Shown one piece after another: positions 5,381 to 11,468 of a stretch of 11,468 nt of DNA. The position numbers and the translations under genes were made by a program. The stretch covers positions 1-11,468 of the forward strand of contig DASRCB010000023.1 in NCBI GenBank assembly GCA_035653295.1, given 5' to 3'. The stretch's first letter is position 1, and each line of letters begins with the position of its first letter. The notes below the pieces were generated by a model. The model was not told the origin of the DNA. It saw nothing but the letters and a program-made list of their open reading frames with translations, and searched no databases. The DNA is from DASRCB01 sp035653295 (GTDB lineage Bacteria; Acidobacteriota; Terriglobia; Bryobacterales; Bryobacteraceae).

Positions 5381-7276
5381 ATGGGTATGGAACGCCGAAC
5401 ATCGAATCGCGGGTTGATGGCGGCGCCATGTGATCAGTGCCTCGGCCGCGAGGCCGGCATGCAGCAGATCGCTGACATGATTCTGCGGCAATGCTCGACG
5501 GAAGAGATCCTCGCCGCGCTCTGTGAACAGGTGGCGCGCGCCGGTGAGGGTGGCGAATGCGCGTTCCTTCTATCGGATGGATCCGGGTGGAAGCGTGTGG
5601 CCGCCGCGGACCTGAGTCCGGAGTCGCGGGCAATCCTGAATGGACTTGATGCGGACGCTCTGTCGGCGGCGCTGCTGGTGTGGGAGAGCGGTTCGGGCCA
5701 GCAGCATTTCGCGCTGGAAAGAGGTTGGGCGCGGCATTTGTATTCGGGGGTTGGAGAACTTCTGGGAATTATCCTCTTTCCCGGGTACCTGGGCGCTGCT
5801 CCGCAGGGCGAGCATGCGGCGCACATCGAATCGGCATGCCGTCTGGCGGTTCTGGCCATCGAGCAAAACAATCTCATTCAGGAGCTGTCGTTCCGCGCCA
5901 ATCACGACGCCCTGACCGCCTTAACCAACCGCACCTCTTACGAGCGGCAACTCCGCGGGATGCTGCGAGCGGGGCGGCCGATGGTGGGCCTGCTGCATGC
6001 CGGACTGGACCGGTTCCGCCTGATCAACGACGTCCTCGGCCAGAGGGTTGGAAACCAGTTACTGGTTGAGGTCGCTCGCAGATTTCAATCGTGTGCGGGT
6101 CGGGACGGCGTGCTGGCGCGTACAGGGGGCGATGAATTCGCGTTGCTTCTACCCAGCGTCGAGTGCGAGGACAGTGCTGTCGCTGTGGCGCACGAACTCC
6201 TCGACACCCTGCGCGAGCCGTTCCTGGTCGACGGGCACGAAGTCTTCCTCAGTGCGGGAATCGGGCTGGCGTGCTCGGGACCGGAGAGTACTCCCGAGTC
6301 GCTTCAGCACGAAGCGTTCATTGCCTTCTACCAGGCCAAGCGGGCGGGGCGAGGAAGGGTGATGCGATTCGAAGCATCGATGGCGCAGACGCCGCCGGAA
6401 CGCCTGGAGATGGAAAAGCGGTTGCGGTTCGCCCTGCAGCGCGGCGAGTTCGTGCTGTACTACCAGCCGCAGTTTTCTTTGTTGTCGGGGAGCGTGTCCG
6501 GCGTGGAGGTGCTGCTGCGATGGCGGCCGGACGGTCTGGGCATGATCTCGCCGGCGGCGTTTATTCCGATTCTGGAAGACACCGGCCAAATTGTGGCCGT
6601 AGGGGCATGGGTGCTGCGCGAGGCGTGCCGGCAGGCGGCAATCTGGAACCGGCGGTCGGAGTTCCCGCTTCGCGTAGCAGTGAACATTTCCGCTCTGCAG
6701 ATCGCGGACAGCAACTTCCCCGCCGTGGTACAGAGCGCGCTTGACGAGAGCGGCATCCCGGCTTCATCGCTGGAGCTCGAGCTCACCGAGAGTGTATTCG
6801 TCGGCGATTTCGCGGCCGCGAGCCGGATTCTTCATCAGCTCCGCGGCACGGGGGCAACGCTGGCGCTCGATGATTTCGGCGCCGGCCAGTCCTCGCTGGC
6901 GTACCTGAACCAGCTTCCGTTCGACAGGCTGAAGGTCGACCAGTCGTTCATTCGCCCGATCGCCGAGGGCGATTCCTGCCCACCCCTGGTAAACAGTATC
7001 GTCACCATGGCCAGAACGCTGGGCATGGCCACCATCGCCGAAGGGATCGAGACGGCGCATCAGGCAACGGTGCTTGGTCAGGCGCGCTGCGATGAGGGGC
7101 AGGGATTTTATTTTGCCCGCCCCATGCCCGTCGCGGAACTGGAGCACACATACCTGCCCGAGGCGGGCTCCTCGGCCGAACGGCGCCTGGTACGGACAGA
7201 CGCCGGCCTACTCGTGCCGGAGCGCGGTAGCGGCATCGATGTGCAGGGCGCGCCAGAACTGCGGCGCGGCGGCTAA
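5381..7276 (+). CDS. GAF-GGDEF-EAL protein, probable c-di-GMP phosphodiesterase, 631 aa
   Basis: Residues 27-163 resemble a GAF sensor. Residues 170-330 are a GGDEF domain starting at HDALTALTNR, with an exact GGDEF at 249-253. However, the first-strand metal Asp is Gly208 (HAGLDRF), the guanine-contacting Asp is Asn225 (GQRVGNQLL), and no RxxD inhibitory site precedes GGDEF. Residues 340-590 are an EAL domain in the EVL variant (376-378), with the expected active-site set visible: N435, E467/E470 in ELTE, D497-D498 in DDFGAG, K518 in LKVD, E554 in AEGIET and Q574 in QGFYFARP. The likely reaction is hydrolysis of c-di-GMP to pGpG, with the GGDEF part a possible GTP sensor. It is probably translated by coupling to the upstream gene (1-nt gap, no good SD); ATG 5387 is an alternative start. 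Its last 22 residues plus stop are antisense to the end of the ADOP gene. Confidence 0.93.
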   Translation: MGMERRTSNRGLMAAPCDQCLGREAGMQQIADMILRQCSTEEILAALCEQVARAGEGGECAFLLSDGSGWKRVAAADLSPESRAILNGLDADALSAALLVWESGSGQQHFALERGWARHLYSGVGELLGIILFPGYLGAAPQGEHAAHIESACRLAVLAIEQNNLIQELSFRANHDALTALTNRTSYERQLRGMLRAGRPMVGLLHAGLDRFRLINDVLGQRVGNQLLVEVARRFQSCAGRDGVLARTGGDEFALLLPSVECEDSAVAVAHELLDTLREPFLVDGHEVFLSAGIGLACSGPESTPESLQHEAFIAFYQAKRAGRGRVMRFEASMAQTPPERLEMEKRLRFALQRGEFVLYYQPQFSLLSGSVSGVEVLLRWRPDGLGMISPAAFIPILEDTGQIVAVGAWVLREACRQAAIWNRRSEFPLRVAVNISALQIADSNFPAVVQSALDESGIPASSLELELTESVFVGDFAAASRILHQLRGTGATLALDDFGAGQSSLAYLNQLPFDRLKVDQSFIRPIAEGDSCPPLVNSIVTMARTLGMATIAEGIETAHQATVLGQARCDEGQGFYFARPMPVAELEHTYLPEAGSSAERRLVRTDAGLLVPERGSGIDVQGAPELRRGG

Positions 7277-9691
7277 CAGACCGATGGCGGCGATCAGCAA
7301 CAGCGCAAACGCCGGCGCGCCAGGGTCAAGCGGACCCACGGCTTCGAACAGTCGCCGCAGCCACGGTATACAGGCAAAATGAGCGGCGATTCCTGCGGCG
7401 GCGCCCACAGCGAGCACCGTCAGCATGCTGCCGGACAGCAGCCGTGCGATACGGATCGGGGCGGCGCCCAGGGCAACGCGGACGCCGATTTCGCGGGTTC
7501 GCGCTCTGATGGCGAGATCGAGGGCGCCGTAAAGGCCAATGCCAACCAGAAGCGCGGCCATGGAGCTAAAGAGGGACGAGAGCCAGGCGAGGAGGCGCTC
7601 CTGCCAGAGCGACATATTCACTTCCTCGCGCAAGGTGCGTGCTTCGATCCACGGCAGGTCCGGCGCGACGCTTCGCAGCGCTTGCCGAACGGGTTCGATG
7701 CAGGCGGACGGGTCGCCATGGGTACGCACGTGAAGGACGAAATCGGAATCGAAGCCATCGACGACAGGATGATAGACGGTGGGCGGGATGGGCTCGCGCA
7801 GGGAACGGTACTTCGCGTCGCTGACGACGCCAACGATCTCATTCTGCGCCTGGGCGAGGCCATCCGGGCCGGCGAATCCGAAGGTGCGGCCGAGCGGATC
7901 GCGGCCGGGGAAGAAGCGCCGCGCGAAGGCGCTGTTCACCACTACTTTCGCGGGCTTCTGCCTGTCGTTATCGGACCAGCTGAAATCGCGGCCATTCACG
8001 ATTCGCATGCCCATGGTCTTGAAATACTCCGGCGTAACAGAGTTGAGGCTGGCGTTCAGGAAATCGCTCCTGCGGACCGGTGCTCCGGCGACGCCGAACG
8101 TTCCTTTCAGGCCGGAGCCGCGCATGAGCGCACGGGAGGCGATGGCCGCGGCGGTCACTCCGGGCAGCGTGCGCACCTTCAGCAGAAGCTGACGGCTCAA
8201 TGTGCGGGCCTGCTCGGGCGTGTATCCGTTCAGTGCCGGATCGATCGTAAAAGTGACAACATGGTTACGATCGAAGCCTGGGTTCATGGCGCGTATGCGG
8301 TCAAAGGTCCTGACCAGCAGCGCGGCGCCGGCCAGCAGGAGCACGCAGACGGCGACCTGCACCGTTAGCAAAATGTTTTGCGAGGACAAGCGGGCGGTGC
8401 TCGTGCGGCTGCCGCGAAGGGATTCCGCGACATCGTAGCGGGCGCCGCGGACCGCGGGCCACATGCCGAACAAAACCGCTGTGAGCAGGGTCGCGGCCAC
8501 ACAGAAGCCGAGGACTCGTGTGTCGATGGCGAGACGAATGGCGAGGGGTTGAAGGACGGCCGCGCGGTCGCGAATAGGCGGGATAGCGGCAACAACGAGG
8601 GGCCGGCACAGCCACGTCAGAAACAGACCGAGCACGCCGCCGGCAATGGCGAGCAGCAGGCTGTCGGTGAGCAACTGGCGCGCGATGCGCCACGGTCCCG
8701 CGCCGAGCGTGAGCCGAATGGCGATCTCCTGACATCGCGCGGCCGAGCGGGCCAGTACAAGGCAGGCCATGTTGGCGCACGCGAGCACCAGAAGCAGGCC
8801 GACCGATGCCATAAGGAGGATGAGTCCGCGCGAGAACTGCGCGCGCAGGGACGATATCCCGTTGCCCACGGGTTCGAGGCGCAGGCGAGAATCGAAAACC
8901 TGATTTCGCGGCCCATGGGCGAGGCTGGGGTAATCGCGCAACAATGCGGCTTCCCAGGTGCTCTGCAGAAGCGCGCCGGTCTGCGCCTCCGCTCGTTCCA
9001 GAGTGACGCCCGGGCGCAGGCGGGCGAAGATGTGGACCGACAGTGGAACTGTTGCATCCACCCGCGAGCCGCGCCACAGCAGGCGGCCGGCGTTCAGTGG
9101 GATGCGAATGTCGGGAGCGGTATCGAGAGTGAGGCCGTTCACCCCGGCGGGGAGGATGCCAACCACGGTGAACGGTCGGCCGTTCAATCGCACTGCGCGG
9201 CCGAGGACCGCCGGCGAGCCGGCGAAGCGACGCTTCCAGAAATCGTAGCTGAGCACCGCGAGTGGCGCGCCGGCACGATCGTCCTCGGCGGTGAGGAGGC
9301 GGCCGAGGCGCGCGTGCAGGCCGAGCGCCGAGAAGAAGTTCCCTGAGATGGCATTGGCGCGGATCCGTTCGACCGCGCCGCTGTCGGTGAGCGCGAGGTC
9401 GAGATCGGCCTGGCAGAGGACATCGTTGAGTGTGGACGACCTCGCGGCAAGCTGTTGGAACAGGTCTGCGGGAAGCTCCCAGGTAACGAAGCCGGTCGGG
9501 TGGACTTCAACAAGGTGCACGAGCCGCTCGGGATCGCGCACCGGAAGGGGACGCAGCAGCAGAGCGTCCACCATGCTGAAGATCAGCGTGTTGGCGCCGA
9601 TGGCCACGGCGAGCAGAAGCACCGTGGACAGCGTGAAGACGGGGTTTCGCGCCAGAAGCCGAGCGCTGAAGCGCAGATCCTTCCAGATCAT
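7208..9691 (-). CDS. ADOP-family (MacB/FtsX-like) ABC-type permease, 827 aa
   Basis: ATG 9691 is chosen because MIWKDLRFSARLLARNPVFT is the usual family N-terminus and because it overlaps the ferredoxin stop as ATGA. The upstream extension to 9832 is a shadow of the ferredoxin gene. There are two tandem halves. Half one: membrane segment about 18-42, periplasmic MacB-type domain about 50-270, FtsX-type membrane domain about 288-415 with EIAIRLTLGAGPWRI. Half two: membrane segment about 438-461, periplasmic domain about 470-690, FtsX domain about 700-812 with REIGVRVALGAAPIRIARLL. The C-terminus IDAATALRHE is typical. No ATPase gene lies in the window, as usual for this 'orphan' family. The transported substrate is unknown; relatives of MacB act in efflux or mechanotransmission across the envelope. 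The efflux channel gene two genes upstream fits that role. Confidence 0.95.
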   Translation of the reverse strand: MIWKDLRFSARLLARNPVFTLSTVLLLAVAIGANTLIFSMVDALLLRPLPVRDPERLVHLVEVHPTGFVTWELPADLFQQLAARSSTLNDVLCQADLDLALTDSGAVERIRANAISGNFFSALGLHARLGRLLTAEDDRAGAPLAVLSYDFWKRRFAGSPAVLGRAVRLNGRPFTVVGILPAGVNGLTLDTAPDIRIPLNAGRLLWRGSRVDATVPLSVHIFARLRPGVTLERAEAQTGALLQSTWEAALLRDYPSLAHGPRNQVFDSRLRLEPVGNGISSLRAQFSRGLILLMASVGLLLVLACANMACLVLARSAARCQEIAIRLTLGAGPWRIARQLLTDSLLLAIAGGVLGLFLTWLCRPLVVAAIPPIRDRAAVLQPLAIRLAIDTRVLGFCVAATLLTAVLFGMWPAVRGARYDVAESLRGSRTSTARLSSQNILLTVQVAVCVLLLAGAALLVRTFDRIRAMNPGFDRNHVVTFTIDPALNGYTPEQARTLSRQLLLKVRTLPGVTAAAIASRALMRGSGLKGTFGVAGAPVRRSDFLNASLNSVTPEYFKTMGMRIVNGRDFSWSDNDRQKPAKVVVNSAFARRFFPGRDPLGRTFGFAGPDGLAQAQNEIVGVVSDAKYRSLREPIPPTVYHPVVDGFDSDFVLHVRTHGDPSACIEPVRQALRSVAPDLPWIEARTLREEVNMSLWQERLLAWLSSLFSSMAALLVGIGLYGALDLAIRARTREIGVRVALGAAPIRIARLLSGSMLTVLAVGAAAGIAAHFACIPWLRRLFEAVGPLDPGAPAFALLLIAAIGLLAAAPQFWRALHIDAATALRHE

Positions 9692-10050
9692 GGGACGCCC
9701 GCAAAGACGTATTCCAACACCGGATGTCCTCCGATCAGGTGCTCCTGGACGATGCGCTCCAGCACCTCCGGCGTGCAATGGTGGTACCAGACTCGGTCGG
9801 GCCAGACCACTGCGATGGGTCCCTGCTCGCAAACGCGCAGACAGTTGGCTTTCGTGCGATAGATGAAATGCGGCTCGCCGCCGAGGCCCAGCTCGGCGAT
9901 GCGTTTCTTAAGGTAATTCCACGAAACGAGGCTTTCTTCGCGCGTGGAGCACTTTGGCTCGGTCTGATCGGCGCAGAGAAAGATATGCCGGCGGATGCGG
10001 TCGAGGCCCAGCCTTTCCGCAATCTCCTCCAGCCGTAGCAGATCTTCCAT
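9688..10050 (-). CDS. Thioredoxin-like [2Fe-2S] ferredoxin, 120 aa
   Basis: HIFLCADQTEPKC supplies C26 and C34, and NCLRVCEQGPIAVVWPDRVWY supplies C70 and C74. This C-x7-C and C-x3-C pattern, in a thioredoxin-like fold, binds one [2Fe-2S] cluster in this family. An extra Cys92 (YHHCTPEV) is also present. The tail RIVQEHLIGGHPVLEYVF is typical. It is soluble, with no signal peptide, so it is an electron carrier in the cytosol; its redox partner is not visible here. ATG 10050 has GGAG 3 nt upstream (TAGCGGAGACG). It starts 8 nt after the efflux channel stop and overlaps the permease start by 4 nt (ATGA), so the three genes should be one translationally coupled operon. Confidence 0.93.
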   Translation of the reverse strand: MEDLLRLEEIAERLGLDRIRRHIFLCADQTEPKCSTREESLVSWNYLKKRIAELGLGGEPHFIYRTKANCLRVCEQGPIAVVWPDRVWYHHCTPEVLERIVQEHLIGGHPVLEYVFAGVP

Positions 10051-10058
10051 CGTCTCCG

Positions 10059-11468
10059 CTACTGTGCCGGGGGCTGCGCCACCTTGCTCGCGTCAGGGTT
10101 AGTTACGTTCGCCTTAAGATCGCCCGCCGATGGCAGAGTGGAGGCGTTCCAGCCGCCGCCGAGCGCGAGAATCAGCTGCACCGCGGAACTCATGCGCCGG
10201 CCCAGCAACTGCACCTCAGCGCGCTCGTTCGAGAGCGCGATGTTCTGCGTCTGAATGACATTCAGATAAGAGACGGTGCCTCCGCGGTACATGTCGAGCT
10301 CGAGGCGGAGCGATTCCTCGGCACCGCGCGTCGCCGCCGACTGCTGGGCGGCTTCGGTGGAGAGAATGCGCAGAGCGGCGAGATTGTCCTCCACCTCCTG
10401 GAAACTGCCGAGAACGGTTTGGCGATAGGCGGCAACGGTGGCGTCGTAGGCGGCGCGGAACTCGGCGACGGTGGAGCGGCGGCGGCCGAAATCGAGAATG
10501 GTGTAAGAGGCGCTCGGCCCAATGGAAAAGAAGCGGCTTGGCCAGGTAAACCAGTCAGCGATGCTGGTGCTGCTCAGCCCGGCCGATGCGGAAATCGAAA
10601 CGTTCGGATAGTAGGCGACGCGCGCCAGGCCGATCTCGGCATTGGCAGCGGCCATGCGCCGTTCGGCGGCGGCGATATCGGGTCGCCGCTCCAGCAGCTG
10701 TGAAGGGACTCCCGCGGGAATCGGGGGAGGGCCCGTCGGCAGTTTCGCTCCGGGCAGCGTGAAGTTAGCGGGAGGCGCGCCGATCAGCACTGCGATCGCG
10801 TGTTCGAACTGGCTGCGAGCCACGCCGAGGTCCGTGGCCTCGGCGCGAGTGGTGTCCAGCTGCGTCTGCGCCTGCGCCACATCGGCGCGCGATGCGACCC
10901 CTCCGTTGTAGCGGTTGATGGTCAACTGCAGGAAGCGCTCGTAGCTCTGGATGGAAGTGTTCAAGACGTCGGCTTCCATGTCCAGTTCGTGCGCCTGGAA
11001 GTAGTCGGTGGCCAGCTCGGCCTGCATGCTGAGCCGCACGTTTTCCAGATCGGCGGCGCTGGCCTGGGCGTTGGCGACCGCGTTCTCCATTTCCATGGTC
11101 ACGCGGCCCCACAGATTCGGCTCCCACGAGACCGAGAACGGAAGGCTGTACGAGTTGAAAAAGCTTGACGTGCTCGTGGTCGGGACCTGGGTCACGCCGC
11201 CCGTGCCCGTTCCGCTACCAGTGCCCGTTCCCGTTCCGGTTCCGGTCCCCGTGCCGGTACCCGTTCCGGTTCCCGTTCCAGTGCCGGTGACAACCGTCCG
11301 TCCCGCGCGTCCGCCCGGCGAGTAGTTGGCGCCGATGCCCAAACCGACGCCCAGAGTGGGGAAGTAATCGGCTCTGGCGACGCCCACCAGCGCGCGGGCC
11401 TGGCGGAACGCCGCTTCGGCCTGCTTCACGTTCTGATTGGAGACGGTAACCTTCGGCTCGAGTTCGTT
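10059..11468 (-). CDS. NodT/OprM-type outer-membrane efflux channel, N-terminus missing
   Basis: The frame is open from the right window edge (first visible residues NELEPKVTV) to the TAG at 10061-10059, giving 469 residues; the start, presumably with a lipoprotein signal, lies outside. TolC-family landmarks occur in order: AEAAFRQARALVGVARADYFP, SWEPNLWGRV, RYNGGVASRADVAQAQTQL, GVPSQLLERRPDIAAAERR (the NodT/OprM signature), ARVAYYPNVSIS, DFGRRRSTV, RGGTVSYLNVIQTQ and LGGGW. The protein would form a trimeric barrel-plus-tunnel exit duct that works with an inner-membrane pump and a periplasmic adaptor, probably encoded upstream beyond the window. A run of 15 Thr/Ser-Gly pairs (visible residues 61-90) lies between the first two barrel strands, where the first extracellular loop should be. 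Confidence 0.94.
   Translation of the reverse strand, partial: NELEPKVTVSNQNVKQAEAAFRQARALVGVARADYFPTLGVGLGIGANYSPGGRAGRTVVTGTGTGTGTGTGTGTGTGTGTGTGSGTGTGGVTQVPTTSTSSFFNSYSLPFSVSWEPNLWGRVTMEMENAVANAQASAADLENVRLSMQAELATDYFQAHELDMEADVLNTSIQSYERFLQLTINRYNGGVASRADVAQAQTQLDTTRAEATDLGVARSQFEHAIAVLIGAPPANFTLPGAKLPTGPPPIPAGVPSQLLERRPDIAAAERRMAAANAEIGLARVAYYPNVSISASAGLSSTSIADWFTWPSRFFSIGPSASYTILDFGRRRSTVAEFRAAYDATVAAYRQTVLGSFQEVEDNLAALRILSTEAAQQSAATRGAEESLRLELDMYRGGTVSYLNVIQTQNIALSNERAEVQLLGRRMSSAVQLILALGGGWNASTLPSAGDLKANVTNPDASKVAQPPAQ
11199..11288 (-). repeat. (Thr-Gly)15 hexanucleotide repeat in the efflux channel
   Basis: Fifteen consecutive copies of the 6-bp unit ACN-GGN, all encoding Thr-Gly except one Ser-Gly (AGC codon at 11216-11214). 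Third bases vary among all four nucleotides, so the tract is diverged at DNA level but kept at protein level. Unit length is a multiple of 3, so gain or loss of units would change loop length without a frameshift. Confidence 0.95.

Noticed and set aside
7379..9346. Two long plus-strand frames (7379-8368 and 8378-9346)
   Set aside because: Antisense to the well-recognised ADOP permease, with Gly/Arg/Ala-rich sequence and no recognisable domain.
9692..9832. N-terminal extension of the ADOP frame
   Set aside because: The 47 extra residues are encoded over the ferredoxin gene in another frame. The family start MIWKDLRF and the ATGA junction support 9691.
9954..10703. Plus-strand frame of 249 codons
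   Set aside because: Antisense to the TolC-family channel and the ferredoxin start; no family features.
11199..11290. Possible CRISPR or regulatory direct-repeat array
   Set aside because: The 6-bp units are contiguous and in frame with the channel protein, so this is a coding Thr-Gly tract.

Overview
The window is GC-rich and gene-dense. The best taxonomic clue is the 827-residue permease at 7208-9691. It has two MacB/FtsX-type halves and the N-terminal segment typical of the ADOP family (acidobacterial duplicated orphan permease). A second clue is the N-terminal domain of the 4381-5379 protein, which I associate with Acidobacteriota. I infer a soil-type Acidobacteriota (Bryobacter/Solibacter-like) chromosome. 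This rests on family recognition, not on a search.

Layout. (1) Positions 1-3911, minus strand, transcription order right to left: a 759-residue uncharacterised protein with a duplicated Cys-containing module; a 120-residue DUF1360-type membrane protein; an 83-residue phage-like small protein overlapping it by 29 nt; and, 50 nt on, a response regulator / glutaredoxin-like / thioredoxin reductase fusion that runs off the left edge. (2) Positions 3912-4380: a divergent intergenic region with several inverted repeats and no convincing gene. (3) Positions 4381-7276, plus strand: a two-gene c-di-GMP unit spaced by 1 nt. The first protein has a degenerate GGDEF domain. The second is GAF-GGDEF-EAL, with an apparently intact EAL phosphodiesterase site but a GGDEF domain that has lost its metal-binding Asp. 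(4) Positions 7208-11468, minus strand: an operon of NodT/OprM-type outer-membrane efflux protein (partial, enters from the right edge), thioredoxin-like [2Fe-2S] ferredoxin (8 nt gap) and ADOP permease (ATGA overlap). The permease gene ends inside the 3' end of the EAL gene (69 bp convergent overlap).

How the genes may work together. The plus-strand pair looks like a c-di-GMP turnover and regulation module. The right-hand minus operon puts an envelope efflux channel, an electron carrier and a membrane permease under one coupled transcript. The left-hand cassette (977-3911) is the least explained part. It has two unusual translation-control structures: a hairpin that corrects the Shine-Dalgarno (SD) spacing of the 759-residue protein, and a 14-bp perfect hairpin that hides the SD of the DUF1360 gene. 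This cassette is my best candidate for something undescribed. No tRNA, rRNA, CRISPR array, insertion sequence or attachment site was seen.
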